A DNA stretch of 64,000 bases from Pseudoxanthomonas dokdonensis (GTDB lineage Bacteria; Pseudomonadota; Gammaproteobacteria; Xanthomonadales; Xanthomonadaceae). Under the pieces are notes generated by a model, which saw only the letters and a program-made list of their open reading frames with translations, was not told the DNA's origin and ran no database searches. Both the position numbers and the translations under genes were made by a program. The DNA lies in assembly GCF_001431405.1 (NCBI RefSeq), contig NZ_LDJL01000017.1, forward strand, positions 62,001-126,000, given 5' to 3'. This document shows, one piece after another, positions 17,275 to 27,421 of the stretch (the stretch's first letter is position 1; every line of letters starts with the position of its first letter).

Positions 17275-19670
17275 ACAAGAAGGCCCTGTCCGAGCGAGAC
17301 ATTTGTACCAAGTTCATCACCCCGGCGCTCGAAAAGGCTAGCTGGGACATCGTCACCCAGATTCGGGAGGAGTTCCCGCTGACCAAGGGGCGGGTGATCG
17401 TGCGCGGGCAAATGCATACCCGTGCCCAGCCCAAGCGCGCCGACTACGCGTTGTTCCACAAGCCTGGCCAGCCGATTGCGGTGATCGAGGCCAAAGACAA
17501 CAAGCACAGCTTGGGCGATGGTATGCAGCAAGCGCTGGCCTATGCCGAGATGCTGCAAGTCCCCTTCGTGTTCAGCAGCAATGGTGATGGCTTCCTGTTC
17601 CATAACCGCATCGCCAAGGATGGGGTAATCGAACGCGAGTTGGCCCTAAGCGAATTCCCCAGCCCGCAAGCCTTGTGGCAGCTCTGGGCGGAGCACCAGG
17701 GCCTGACTGAGGCTCAGCAACAGGTTGTCACCCAAGACTACTATAGCGACGGCAGCAACAAGACCCCACGCTACTACCAGCTGCTGGCAATCAACAAGAC
17801 CATCGAAGCCATCGCCAAAGGGCAACAGCGCCTGTTGCTGGTCATGGCCACCGGCACCGGCAAGACCTATACCGCCTTCCAGATCATCTGGCGCTTGTGG
17901 AAGTCGCGAGCCAAGAAGCGAATCCTGTTCCTAGCCGATCGCAACATCCTGGTCGACCAGACCATGACCAACGACTTCAAACCGTTTGGTCCGGCGATGA
18001 CCAAGATCGTCAAGCGCCAGGCGAACAAATCGTATGAGATCTATCTCTCCTTGTACCAAGCAGTGACCGGCACCGAGGAAGAGAGGAACATCTACAAGCA
18101 GTTCAGCCCGGACTTCTTCGATCTGATCGTGATCGATGAATGCCATCGCGGCAGTGCAGCCGAGGATTCCGCCTGGCGCGAGATCCTCGAATACTTCTCC
18201 AGCGCCACCCAAATTGGCTTAACCGCCACACCGAAGGAAACCAAGGACGTTTCCAATATCGATTACTTCGGCGAGCCGGTGTACAGCTACTCCCTTCGCC
18301 AGGGCATCGAGGACGGCTTCCTCGCCCCGTACAAAGTCGTGCGTATCGATATCGACAAGGATCTGACCGGCTGGCGACCCGACAAGGGCATGCTGGATAA
18401 GCACGGCAATGAAATCGAGGATCGCATCTACAACCAGCGTGATTTCGATCGCAGTCTAGTGCTCGAGCAGCGCACCAACCTCGTGGCGAAGAAGATCAGC
18501 GACTACCTGAAGGCAAGCAACCGCTTCGACAAGACCATCGTCTTCTGCGACAACATCGACCACGCCGAGCGCATGCGTCAGGCACTGGTGAATGAGAATG
18601 CCGACCTGGTCGCCCAGAACGCCAAGTACGTGATGCGCATTACTGGCGACAACGAGGAAGGCAAGCAGGAACTGGATAATTTCATCTTCCCAGAGAGCAA
18701 GTATCCCGTCATTGCCACTACCTCCAAGCTGATGACCACTGGCGTGGATGCGCAGACCTGCAAATTAGTGGTACTGGATCAGCGCATTCAGTCGATGACC
18801 GAGTTCAAGCAGATCATCGGCCGTGGCACCCGGATCAATGAGGATTACGGCAAGTACTGGTTCACCATCCTCGATTTCAAGAAAGCCACCGAGCTGTTCG
18901 CCGATCCGGCCTTTGATGGCGACCCCGTGCAGATCTACGAACCAAAAGGCGACGATCCCATCGTGCCGCCTGAGCCGCCAACCGTCGATGGCGTCAGCAC
19001 GACGGCAGGTTCGAGCCTCGATCCCGATGGCAACTACCCGCAAGGCTCGGGTTACAGCTCGCATCCGGTTAATGACCGCGATGACGACCCCGACGACAAG
19101 CCACGGCGCTACGTAGTGGCGAATGTTGAAGTCAAAGTGCTGGCCGAACGCGTGCAGTACTTCGATGCCAGCGGCAAGCTGATCACCGAGTCTCTGAAGG
19201 ACTACACCCGCAAGACCATCGGCAAGGAATTTTCCACCATCAATGATTTCCTCAAGCGCTGGAACGGCGCCGAGAAGAAGCAGGCGGTGATCAACGAGTT
19301 GGCCGAACATGGGATCTTCTTCGACGCGCTGGCCGAGGAAGTAGGCCAGCAAGGGAAAGCCTTCGATCCCTTCGATCTGCTGTGCCATGTGGCTTGGGGT
19401 CAGCCGCCGCTGACCCGGCGCGAGCGCGCCGAGAATGTGAAGAAGCGCAACTACTTCGGCAAGTATGGCGAGCAAGCGGGACGTGTGCTGGAAGCCCTGT
19501 TGGACAAATACGCCGATGAGGGCGTCGGCCCGATCGAAGAGCCACAGATCCTCAGCATTGCTCCGATCAACCAGCTCGGCACCCCCATCGAGCTAATCCG
19601 CGCCTTTGGTGGCAAGGAGAAATACCAGCAGGCCTTGGCTGAGCTGGAACAAGCCCTTTATAGCGCCTGA
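17271..19670 (+). CDS. hsdR: Type I restriction enzyme, R subunit
   Basis: 799 residues, GTG start overlapping the previous stop. The N-terminal nuclease domain shows D58...E73-A-K75 ([14 protein letters not shown]), the PD-(D/E)xK motif. The SF2 translocase has Walker A ATGTGKT at 193-199, DECH at 289-292, GLTATP, and a second RecA lobe ending [14 protein letters not shown]. The C-terminus has the EcoEI_R-type assembly region. It cuts and translocates unmethylated DNA in complex with HsdM and HsdS. The length fits the shorter type IB/EcoEI-like R subunits. All motifs are intact, so it should be active. Confidence 0.96.
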   Translation: MNKKALSERDICTKFITPALEKASWDIVTQIREEFPLTKGRVIVRGQMHTRAQPKRADYALFHKPGQPIAVIEAKDNKHSLGDGMQQALAYAEMLQVPFVFSSNGDGFLFHNRIAKDGVIERELALSEFPSPQALWQLWAEHQGLTEAQQQVVTQDYYSDGSNKTPRYYQLLAINKTIEAIAKGQQRLLLVMATGTGKTYTAFQIIWRLWKSRAKKRILFLADRNILVDQTMTNDFKPFGPAMTKIVKRQANKSYEIYLSLYQAVTGTEEERNIYKQFSPDFFDLIVIDECHRGSAAEDSAWREILEYFSSATQIGLTATPKETKDVSNIDYFGEPVYSYSLRQGIEDGFLAPYKVVRIDIDKDLTGWRPDKGMLDKHGNEIEDRIYNQRDFDRSLVLEQRTNLVAKKISDYLKASNRFDKTIVFCDNIDHAERMRQALVNENADLVAQNAKYVMRITGDNEEGKQELDNFIFPESKYPVIATTSKLMTTGVDAQTCKLVVLDQRIQSMTEFKQIIGRGTRINEDYGKYWFTILDFKKATELFADPAFDGDPVQIYEPKGDDPIVPPEPPTVDGVSTTAGSSLDPDGNYPQGSGYSSHPVNDRDDDPDDKPRRYVVANVEVKVLAERVQYFDASGKLITESLKDYTRKTIGKEFSTINDFLKRWNGAEKKQAVINELAEHGIFFDALAEEVGQQGKAFDPFDLLCHVAWGQPPLTRRERAENVKKRNYFGKYGEQAGRVLEALLDKYADEGVGPIEEPQILSIAPINQLGTPIELIRAFGGKEKYQQALAELEQALYSA

Positions 19671-19703
19671 TGCGCTGACCCATTCAAAAAAGACTCACGC
19701 AAC

Positions 19704-21170
19704 ATGACCATTACCACGCTTATCAAGTCCATCCAAGACATCATGCGCAAGGATACGGGCGTCGACGGCGACGCCCAGCGCATCAGTCAGATCTGCTGGC
19801 TACTGTTCCTGAAGATCTTTGACGACAAGGAGCAGGAATGGGATGCCATCCAGCCCAACTATCGTTCCCCGCTGCCGAGCCGCTTCCGTTGGAGCAACTG
19901 GGCCAAAGATCCAGAAGGCATCACCGGTGAGGAGCTGATCGACTTCGTCAACAACGACCTGTTTCCTGCACTGAAGGCACTGGCTACCCGTGCCGGGGTG
20001 TCCCGTCAGGGCAAGGTAGTGGGTGCGGTGTTCGAGGATGCCTACAACTACATGAAGTCGGGCACCCTGCTTCGGCAGGTCGTCAACACGATCGAAGAGG
20101 ACGTGGACTTCAATTCATCCAACGATCGCCATCTGTTCAATGACATCTACGAGAAGATCCTGGCCGACCTGCAGTCTGCGGGCAATGCCGGCGAGTACTA
20201 CACCCCACGTGCCGTCACCCAGTTCATGGTGGACGTGATCAATCCGCGGTTGGGCGAAAGCATCCTTGACCCGGCCTGCGGAACCGGCGGCTTTCTGACC
20301 TGCGCCATCGAGCATTTGAACAAGCAGGTGAAGACCCCGGAAGACAAGGAGCGGCTGCAGGAAAGCATCCACGGCGTGGAGAAGAAACCCCTGCCGCACA
20401 TGTTGGCCATCACCAACATGATGCTGCACGGCATCGACGTGCCAACCAATATCCGGCACGACAACACACTGAGCCGTCCGTATAAGGACTACTCACCGCG
20501 CGAGCGGGTGGACGTCATCATCACCAACCCGCCGTTCGGCGGCATGGAAGAGGATGGCATCGAGAAGAACTTCCTGGCCAAGCATCAGACGCGCGAGACC
20601 GCGGATCTGTTCATGGCGCTAATCATGCATTTGCTCAAACACGATACCGGCCGCGCTGCCGTAGTGCTACCGGACGGCTTCCTGTTTGGCGAAGGGGTGA
20701 AATCCACACTCAAACGCGAGCTGCTGGAAGAATTCAACTTGCACACCATCGTGCGCCTGCCCAAGGGCGTGTTCGCCCCCTACACCAGCATTGCAACCAA
20801 CATCCTGTTTTTCGACAAGGGAGGTCCGACCAAGGACGTGTGGTTCTTCGAGCATCCATACCCGACTGGTTACAAGAGCTACTCGCGCAGCAAGCCGCTA
20901 ACGATTGGCGAGTTCGATCTGGAAAAGAAGTGGTGGGGTGGGGCCGCGCGCAAGGGTCGCAAGGTAACCGAGCAGGCCTGGAAGCTTAGCGCGACCGAGA
21001 TCGTGGCGCGCAACTACAACCTGGACTGCAAGAACCCGCATCAGGTGGACGTGGTCCACGCCGAGCCGGAAGTTCTGCTAGCCGAGTACATGGAGCTGGC
21101 GAAGCAGGTACAGGCCGCGCAAGCGACGCTGAAGGCCGAATTGTTGTCGGCAATGGAACACGGTGCATGA
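19704..21170 (+). CDS. hsdM: Type I N6-adenine methyltransferase, M subunit
   Basis: 488 residues. SAM-binding motif I DPACGTGGF at 189-197 and catalytic motif IV NPPF at 275-278, the gamma-class N6-adenine methylase order. The N-terminal HsdM helical domain (MRKDTGVDGDAQRISQICWLL) mediates contact with HsdS. It begins 33 bp after hsdR and overlaps hsdS by ATGA. It modifies the host target and is required for cleavage by the R subunit. Confidence 0.97.
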   Translation: MTITTLIKSIQDIMRKDTGVDGDAQRISQICWLLFLKIFDDKEQEWDAIQPNYRSPLPSRFRWSNWAKDPEGITGEELIDFVNNDLFPALKALATRAGVSRQGKVVGAVFEDAYNYMKSGTLLRQVVNTIEEDVDFNSSNDRHLFNDIYEKILADLQSAGNAGEYYTPRAVTQFMVDVINPRLGESILDPACGTGGFLTCAIEHLNKQVKTPEDKERLQESIHGVEKKPLPHMLAITNMMLHGIDVPTNIRHDNTLSRPYKDYSPRERVDVIITNPPFGGMEEDGIEKNFLAKHQTRETADLFMALIMHLLKHDTGRAAVVLPDGFLFGEGVKSTLKRELLEEFNLHTIVRLPKGVFAPYTSIATNILFFDKGGPTKDVWFFEHPYPTGYKSYSRSKPLTIGEFDLEKKWWGGAARKGRKVTEQAWKLSATEIVARNYNLDCKNPHQVDVVHAEPEVLLAEYMELAKQVQAAQATLKAELLSAMEHGA

Positions 21171-22855
21171 GCGCGGTGTTGGCCGAATCTGACTGCCACA
21201 TAGCATGGCTGGAGCCTTTGTTCGACGTGGCCTTCGATGCACCTGACGGCATCGCGCGCCTCCGTCAGTTGGTTCTGACGCTAGCCATGCAGGGCAAGCT
21301 AGTACCGCAAGACCCGAAAGACACATCGATTTCCGAATTACTGAATCAGATCACTGAGGAGAAATCGGAACGCGGGAAGGCCGGGAGAATCCGTTCGCCA
21401 AGAATCCTTGTTCCGGTTTCAGAAGCTGAAAAGCTCCATGAGATTCCCACGAATTGGAAGTGGGTTAGGCTCGGTGAATTTGCTGAATACAACGGCAGGG
21501 AAAACATCGAACCGGAGAAGATAAAGAAGAACGCTTGGGTTCTCGACCTCGAAGATATAGAGAAGGAAACTTCCAAGCTATTGTATCGAGCAACCTATTC
21601 TGAGCGTGAGTCAAAATCCACGAAATCGACCTTCAAGGCCGGTGACGTACTTTATGGAAAACTTCGTCCCTACCTGGACAAGGTGATCGTTGCGGATTCG
21701 GATGGTGTCTGCACGACGGAAATCGTACCGATTGTTCCAAGCAAGGCGGTAATACCTGAATTTCTACGCTGGCTTCTGAAAAGGCCAGCCTTCTTAGCAC
21801 ATGTGAACAACCTAATGTACGGCGTGAAAATGCCACGTCTCGGCACGGATGATGCAATCAACAGCGCTCACCCGCTGCCTCCACTGGAAGAACAAAAGCG
21901 CATCGTCGCCCGTATAGAAGAGTTGATGTCCCATTGCGACGAGCTCGATCGTCTGCGCCAGCGGCAAGCCGAAAAACGCGCCGCCACCCGCGCCGCAACC
22001 GTGCGCCAATGGCTAGCCGGCGACGATGCCGCCGCAGCGCTGCTTCGCAAGAACTTCTCCACACTCGTCAGTACCCGCGAAGACGTGGCCGAGCTCCGCA
22101 AGGCCATTCTGCAACTGGCGGTGATGGGCAAGCTGGTTCTGCAAGACCCGACGGAAACGCCCGCCTCTGTATTTCTGAAGCAAGTTGAAGCCGAGAAGGC
22201 GCGTCGTGAGAAGGAAGAAGGATTGAGAACGAGCGCTGAACCAAGCGTTGGCGCTGACGAGCAGTATTGCGGGACGCCAGATGGCTGGTCATATGGTCGC
22301 CTCGGAAATCTCGCGAAGTTCATCGATTATCGCGGCCGAACTCCTAAAAAAGTAGGCGCTGGCATTCCGCTGATTACAGCGAAAAACGTCCGTTTCGGTT
22401 ACATCAGCCGTGAACCGCGCGAATACGTTTCAAATTCTGAGTACAACGAATGGATGACGCGCGGATTTCCGCGTGTCGGCGATATGTTATTTACTACCGA
22501 AGCGCCGCTCGGAAACGTCGCGATCATCGACATCCCAGAGAAATTTGCTCTGGCCCAGCGCGTCATTTGTTTCCAATTTCATGCTCCAGCGATGGCAGAA
22601 TTCCTCAAGATCGTGATGATGTCCGAGATACTCCAGAGCCGACTTCTGACCGATGCTACTGGCATGACTGCGACAGGCATCAAAGCTTCCAAGTTGAAGG
22701 AAATCCCGGTCCCAATCCCGCCGCTGAATGAACAAAAGCGTATCGTCGCCCGCGTCGACGCCTTAATGCGGCTGTGCGACATGCTAGAGCAGAGCATCGA
22801 CGTCGCTCAAGCCAAGCAAGCCGAACTTCTGTGTGCAGTGATGGCGAGGGTGTGA
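21167..22855 (+). CDS. hsdS: Type I specificity subunit HsdS (two target-recognition domains)
   Basis: 562 residues, long for HsdS because of extended N-terminal and central conserved regions. TRD1 lies at about 90-240 and TRD2 at about 365-520. Each ends in the same helix cap: LPPLEEQKRIVARIEELM and PPLNEQKRIVARVDALM, the half-repeats whose coiled coils set the spacer between the two recognition halves. The recognition sequence cannot be read from the protein. GC is lower within the TRDs than in the conserved parts, as expected for swapped domains. Confidence 0.95.
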   Translation: MSAVLAESDCHIAWLEPLFDVAFDAPDGIARLRQLVLTLAMQGKLVPQDPKDTSISELLNQITEEKSERGKAGRIRSPRILVPVSEAEKLHEIPTNWKWVRLGEFAEYNGRENIEPEKIKKNAWVLDLEDIEKETSKLLYRATYSERESKSTKSTFKAGDVLYGKLRPYLDKVIVADSDGVCTTEIVPIVPSKAVIPEFLRWLLKRPAFLAHVNNLMYGVKMPRLGTDDAINSAHPLPPLEEQKRIVARIEELMSHCDELDRLRQRQAEKRAATRAATVRQWLAGDDAAAALLRKNFSTLVSTREDVAELRKAILQLAVMGKLVLQDPTETPASVFLKQVEAEKARREKEEGLRTSAEPSVGADEQYCGTPDGWSYGRLGNLAKFIDYRGRTPKKVGAGIPLITAKNVRFGYISREPREYVSNSEYNEWMTRGFPRVGDMLFTTEAPLGNVAIIDIPEKFALAQRVICFQFHAPAMAEFLKIVMMSEILQSRLLTDATGMTATGIKASKLKEIPVPIPPLNEQKRIVARVDALMRLCDMLEQSIDVAQAKQAELLCAVMARV

Positions 22856-22856
22856 G

Positions 22857-24434
22857 ATGGCGGTTACATTCAAAGTCCTTTCGCCAAAAGCGTACGTCGA
22901 CCACAAATTGCGTGGCGTGGCTCAGCTTATCCCAGACAATTGGGACGACTTTTCGTTCAAGACGCTATTTGTCTTGCACTACATCGACTCAGATGGACGT
23001 CACGTTGAACTTGGTGCGGTAAAGATTGGCTTCAAAGGTCAGAAGACTGGAAGAACTACCGACAAACTTTCGCCTCAGTTCGACAGGCTCACAGATGAGT
23101 GGTTCTCGGTTGGCCAGGATGTCGAGTACTATGAGAATGCTTTCGGGAAGCTTTCTCCGGAAGATCGCGATGAAATCCTGAATGGGTTGCGCGATGTCGC
23201 CTTCGTCGAGGATGCGCTCGAAGTTGCGGAGAACGAGGAAGTATTCACGACATCCTTGCTGCGCAATGTCAATGAGCTGACGGTGCATGCTCAGTTCCGC
23301 CGCGTCCTTCGCGGTGAGGCTGTTCTCAGCGATTTCAAGTTTGCGTATGAGGATCCGGGGAGTGAGAAGCGATCCAAAGTCGATCTGCAGTTCCAGGTCG
23401 ATGCGGGCTCAAAGCCCCCGACCAATGTGCATGTTTTGATCGGCCGTAACGGGATCGGCAAGACAACTGTGTTGAATGGAATGGTCAAAGCGGTGCACCC
23501 CGAATATGGTGAGGAACGAACTGGGAGGTTCGTCTCAGGGGAATCCTTCAGTGCAGGGGACGAACTTTCCGATGGTTATTTCGGAAGTGTTGTCTCGGTT
23601 TCCTTCAGTGTGTTCGATCCGTTCGTGCCACCGCCAGACAATGACGAGCCCAAGAAGGGACCAAAGTACTTTTACATTGGCATGAAAAAGGGGCGGCTCG
23701 GAGCGGTTGCAGACCCAGACTCTTCGCTGAAATCAGAGGCCGATCTGATTGACGACTTTGTTTCAGCCTTCGGTCAATGCATGAGCCAGGAAACGAAGGC
23801 AAGGCGTTGGTTAAAGGCTATCGAAAGACTGTCTTCGGATGCGAATTTTGCGTCCATGGAGCTTCCGATACTTGCGGAGATGGCGCGGAAACGTCATGAA
23901 AAGACGGAAGAGGCTGCAAGAAAGGTTCTGGGGCGGATGAGTTCAGGACATAAGATCGTCCTGATAACTATCACGGCTCTGGTGAATCTTGTCGAAGAAA
24001 AGACGCTCGTTCTGTTGGACGAGCCAGAGAGCCATCTGCACCCGCCATTACTGTCTGCGTTCACTCGATCTCTCTCGGAACTTCTTCATGATAGAAATGG
24101 TGTGGCCATTGTCGCCACGCACTCGCCGGTTGTGGTTCAAGAGGTTCCGAGATCCTGCGTATGGATTTTAAACAGATCAGGATTGGAGTGGCGAAAAGAT
24201 CGCCCGGTTCGTGAGACCTTTGCGGAGAATGTTGGTGTTTTGACAAAAGAAGTCTTCGGGCTGGAAGTTTCCAAGTCCGGATTCCATGCGATGCTACAGG
24301 ATGCAGTCGATTCCGGAGCTGCCTTCGAGGACGTATCCCGATCTTTCGGGGACAGGCTTGGAATGGAAGGCAAATCAATTCTGATGGCCATGATTGCCTC
24401 TCGTGACAGCAAGAGAGGCGGAGGTGGCACTTGA
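22857..24434 (+). CDS. AAA/ABC-type ATPase (PtuA/OLD-like), defence-associated
   Basis: 525 residues, 1 bp after hsdS. Residues 1-190 form a domain I do not recognise, with one strand/loop section like KIGFKGQKTGRTTD. The ATPase follows: Walker A GRNGIGKTT at 197-205, signature-like MSSGHKIVL at 361-369, Walker B LVLLDEPES at 384-392, and H-loop THSP at 421-424. This arrangement is that of SMC/ABC-like AAA_15/AAA_21 ATPases, which pair with nucleases in Septu (PtuA) and related systems. Its neighbour is an HNH nuclease starting inside its stop codon, so an ATPase-nuclease complex is the most likely product. Substrate and trigger are unknown. Confidence 0.85.
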   Translation: MAVTFKVLSPKAYVDHKLRGVAQLIPDNWDDFSFKTLFVLHYIDSDGRHVELGAVKIGFKGQKTGRTTDKLSPQFDRLTDEWFSVGQDVEYYENAFGKLSPEDRDEILNGLRDVAFVEDALEVAENEEVFTTSLLRNVNELTVHAQFRRVLRGEAVLSDFKFAYEDPGSEKRSKVDLQFQVDAGSKPPTNVHVLIGRNGIGKTTVLNGMVKAVHPEYGEERTGRFVSGESFSAGDELSDGYFGSVVSVSFSVFDPFVPPPDNDEPKKGPKYFYIGMKKGRLGAVADPDSSLKSEADLIDDFVSAFGQCMSQETKARRWLKAIERLSSDANFASMELPILAEMARKRHEKTEEAARKVLGRMSSGHKIVLITITALVNLVEEKTLVLLDEPESHLHPPLLSAFTRSLSELLHDRNGVAIVATHSPVVVQEVPRSCVWILNRSGLEWRKDRPVRETFAENVGVLTKEVFGLEVSKSGFHAMLQDAVDSGAAFEDVSRSFGDRLGMEGKSILMAMIASRDSKRGGGGT

Positions 24435-25303
24435 GGCGCTTGACTAAGCCCAATCTTACGCAAGCGGCTGTATATGCTGCCTGCGTTCAGGGCATTGGCG
24501 ACGGCAACGTGCGAGCCAGGTTCAATGCAATTGCCCAGCAGGTTGATCAGAACGAGCTCGTTTATGACCAGTTGGCTTCAGCTGGACACCTCTATCAGTG
24601 GGTTTCACATGCGCGTGGAGAAAATCATGTTGCCGCGCTTGGGCAGGTAACTAGAGGTGAATTTAAGCAGCTATACAAAAATCATATGGCGCGTGCTGGG
24701 AAGCCAGCAAGACCAATTTATGATCAGATTCGAATGTCGGCACCAAACAATATATGTCCATATTGCGGTTTTGGGTCGGTGGAGACAGTGGATCACTTTC
24801 TTCCGAAAGGGCGTTATTCCTCATTGTCCGTCCTGCCTTTAAATCTCGTGCCAGCTTGCCGTGACTGCAATGGGGGGAAACTTGATTCAATACTTATGGC
24901 GGACAACGTTCATTCGCATCCGTATTACGAACAGCAATACGTTTTTGATGATGAGTGGCTGTACGCTTCGATCGTTCAAACACAAATTCCATATATTGAA
25001 TTTTTATTAGTAGTGCCGGCCGCATGGCCTGCTGATGTATCTCACAGGGTTGCTAATCATTTTCAAGAGTTTGATCTTCAGAGGCGCTTCGCAATACAGG
25101 CCTCGGAAAGGTTGGTATATTTTGCGAATGTGATTCAGGGGTCGGTCGCCGATGGTGCCACGGCAATGATTGCTGAGACTCTTCAGCAGCAAGCACGGGC
25201 AGAACGTGTCGCGCATGGAGTGAATTCATGGCAGTCCGCCCTCGCCAAGACTGTGGCCAATGATGCTTGGTTCCAAGCTGTCGGCTATACGCAACTTCTA
25301 TAG
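24431..25303 (+). CDS. HNH endonuclease (PtuB-like) partner of the AAA ATPase
   Basis: 290 residues from a TTG at 24431 overlapping the ATPase stop by 4 bp; no better ATG start exists before the conserved core. The HNH core is complete: zinc pairs C109-PY-C112 and C143-RD-C146, with catalytic DH at 121-122 (VETVDHFLPK) and the N in LPLNLVPACRDCN. The N-terminal 100 residues are helical and unassigned. The gene is conspicuously AT-rich compared with everything around it, a sign of recent transfer. With the ATPase it forms a Septu-like two-gene module; this is inference from domain pairing and coupling. Confidence 0.83.
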   Translation: MRRLTKPNLTQAAVYAACVQGIGDGNVRARFNAIAQQVDQNELVYDQLASAGHLYQWVSHARGENHVAALGQVTRGEFKQLYKNHMARAGKPARPIYDQIRMSAPNNICPYCGFGSVETVDHFLPKGRYSSLSVLPLNLVPACRDCNGGKLDSILMADNVHSHPYYEQQYVFDDEWLYASIVQTQIPYIEFLLVVPAAWPADVSHRVANHFQEFDLQRRFAIQASERLVYFANVIQGSVADGATAMIAETLQQQARAERVAHGVNSWQSALAKTVANDAWFQAVGYTQLL

Positions 25304-25311
25304 GGGGGAGA

Positions 25312-27237
25312 ATGACTGATACTGCGGTTCAAAACTCCCTCTTTGAGGACGACTATCTGCTGCGTGAACTTGGGCAGGTGGGGCATGTGCCTCAGGTTGC
25401 ACTAACCGAGCTGGTTGCAAATGCGTGGGATGCCGGTGCCTCCAAGGTCGAGTTAGTACTGCCTGGCGAGTTGGATGGCATGCTGACTATTACGGACGAT
25501 GGACATGGCATGTCATCGGACCAGTTCAAGAAGCGCTGGATGACACTTCGCTATGATCGGGTTAAACATCAAGGAAAGAGCGTCGAGTTTCCAGCATCGC
25601 GCCAAGGTCTGAAGCGTACGGCATACGGCCGCAATGGCGTTGGACGCCATGGTCTACTGTGCTTTTCTGATGAATACCAGGTTGAGACTTGGCGCGATGG
25701 CGTTCTCGGCACTTTCAACGTAAGCACCGGGTCCGGTGAAAGTCCGTTTGTTTTGCGTAGCGAAGAGACGGGGAAAAGAGCTGGGAGCGGCACGCGCCTA
25801 AGCGTTCATGTTGGTCGGAATATGCCCAAGGCGGATGAAATTCGCTCTGTTCTGGCCGCGCGGTTCGTTCATGATCCAACGTTTGAAGTACTCGTCAACG
25901 GTGAAAAGCAGCCGTTTCAAGAAATCGGCGGCAGAGTTAGTGAAGTGACTATTCCGCTTGCTGGCGGCAAGAAAGTGACGGTCGTCGTCATCGATACAAC
26001 CAAGCTGAACCACACATCCATTCATCACGGAATTGCTTTCTGGGTCCAGAAACGGCTAGTTGGTTCTCCCAGCTGGATGGTTGGTACTGCGGGTAGCATC
26101 GATGGCAGGACTCGATTTGCACGACGCTACACGGTAATTGCTGACACGGAGGGTTTCGAGCAGCACGTCGAGCAGGATTGGACAGCCTTCAAGGACGACG
26201 CAGATGTCAAAGAGCTCTTTTCTGTCGTTTTAGAGCATGTAAATACGGTTGCCTTTGACCTGGCCTCCGAGGTGGTCCTGGAAACCTCCGAAGATGCGCT
26301 CACTCAAAATCGAGACGGGCTCGAATCGCTGGGGCGCGGTGCCCGTGCGGAGGTTGTTGAATTCACCAAGGCTTTGGTTCAAGAACATCCGACCATGTCG
26401 CCGGATCTACTTGCTACCGCGGTAAAGGCCGTTATTAATCTCGAGAAGTCCAAGAGCGGTGCTGCGCTTCTGCAAAAGCTGACTTCGCTTTCGCATGACG
26501 ATATCGAGGGGCTCGATCGTCTGCTGGACGAGTGGTCTGTCAAGGATGCTCTACGAGTTCTCGACGAGATCAATGATCGGCTTAGCGTCATCGAAACCAT
26601 AAGCCGTCTTTCTAATGACCCGGAAGTCGATGAATTGCATACGTTGCACCCGCTCGTTTTGAGGTCGCGCTGGTTGTTTGGGCCAGAGTTTGAGTCTCAA
26701 GAATATTGTTCCAATCAGTCGCTAAAGACGATTGCTCAACAGATCTTCAAGAGCAAGGACGCGAAATTCATCAACGAAAGGAATCGACCAGATGTCGTTG
26801 TGCTGGGTGAGAATTCCTCCTTGCAGCTAACTGGGGTTGAGGGGTTTGATCCTGCTGATCCGTCCATAATCGCTTTGCAGTATGTGCTTGTCATCGAATT
26901 GAAGAAGGGTGCCTTTCAGATCGGGCGAGATGAAATCTTCCAAGCGGATGGATATCTTCAGGATCTGAAGACTTCCGGCGCCATGTCAGGCAGTCCCTTC
27001 ATCAATGGTTGGGTCGTGGGCAAGACAATTGATTCCAAGGCGGAGCGCAGTAAGAAATTGGGCGATCCTCAGTGGGGTACTCTCAAGGCAATTACCTTTG
27101 ATCAATTGGTCAGTACTGCCAACGCCAGATTGTTCAAGCTCAGGGAGAAGCTAAAGGATCGTGTGGATGGGGTGCCGACCGACAGTCTTTTGGAAAAAGT
27201 CTTTGCCAGTCCTGTCCAGCCGAAGCTGGTTGCTTAG
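25312..27237 (+). CDS. GHKL (HSP90/MORC-like) ATPase with C-terminal PD-(D/E)xK-like nuclease motif
   Basis: 641 residues from ATG 25312 behind a strong GGGGGGAG, 8 bp after the HNH gene. The N-terminal GHKL ATPase has ELVANAWDAGA (33-43), TDDGHGM (61-67) and GRNGVGRHG (106-114), i.e. the N, G1 and G2 boxes. A middle helical region (about 330-470) follows. The tail contains RPDVVVL (D494) and VIELKKG (E529, K531), spaced as in PD-(D/E)xK nucleases, so it may be a single-chain ATP-gated nuclease. MORC-like GHKL proteins are known to cluster with restriction systems. Whether it works with HsdRMS, with the ATPase/HNH pair or alone cannot be told from sequence. Confidence 0.8.
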   Translation: MTDTAVQNSLFEDDYLLRELGQVGHVPQVALTELVANAWDAGASKVELVLPGELDGMLTITDDGHGMSSDQFKKRWMTLRYDRVKHQGKSVEFPASRQGLKRTAYGRNGVGRHGLLCFSDEYQVETWRDGVLGTFNVSTGSGESPFVLRSEETGKRAGSGTRLSVHVGRNMPKADEIRSVLAARFVHDPTFEVLVNGEKQPFQEIGGRVSEVTIPLAGGKKVTVVVIDTTKLNHTSIHHGIAFWVQKRLVGSPSWMVGTAGSIDGRTRFARRYTVIADTEGFEQHVEQDWTAFKDDADVKELFSVVLEHVNTVAFDLASEVVLETSEDALTQNRDGLESLGRGARAEVVEFTKALVQEHPTMSPDLLATAVKAVINLEKSKSGAALLQKLTSLSHDDIEGLDRLLDEWSVKDALRVLDEINDRLSVIETISRLSNDPEVDELHTLHPLVLRSRWLFGPEFESQEYCSNQSLKTIAQQIFKSKDAKFINERNRPDVVVLGENSSLQLTGVEGFDPADPSIIALQYVLVIELKKGAFQIGRDEIFQADGYLQDLKTSGAMSGSPFINGWVVGKTIDSKAERSKKLGDPQWGTLKAITFDQLVSTANARLFKLREKLKDRVDGVPTDSLLEKVFASPVQPKLVA

Positions 27238-27239
27238 GC

Positions 27240-27421
27240 TGAGATGCGAACTGTCCGCTGAGCTGAGCGGTCAATAAGTGTCTGTGATGCTCTGGCCGAT
27301 CCACTTTTTCCCGGCAAACCAAGCCGTAGAGACCGTTGAGAAAGCGGTAGAATTGATCCCGCAAAGGGTCTTTAATCACCTCTTCGAATAGAAAAGGGTG
27401 AAATATGGAACGAGGAATCAC
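27240..27421 (-). pseudogene. Possible 5' gene fragment at the island border
   Basis: A GTG/ATG-type start at 27421 opens a frame reading MIPRSIFHPFLFEEVIKDPL and continuing with FYRFLNGLYGLVCREKVD. Its composition looks like real protein for roughly 55 residues, then degenerates where it runs into the end of the GHKL gene on the other strand. It may be the surviving start of a gene cut off by the island. No family is recognised, and chance is possible. Confidence 0.25.

Larger units (their letters stand above)
10361..27421. mobile_element. Putative integrative element / defence island
   Basis: From just past the ssb terminator to about 27.4 kb the sequence differs from its surroundings: lower GC (most obvious in the HNH gene at 24.4-25.3 kb), looser codon bias, a recombinase trio at the left end and restriction/defence genes as cargo. 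Flanking genes (ssb on the left, a chromosomal-type lipoprotein gene on the right) are ordinary. I could not find a convincing pair of attachment repeats, and there is no tRNA at either end, so the boundaries are approximate: the left one should be within 10,291-10,430 and the right one within 27,238-27,660. Confidence 0.7.
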
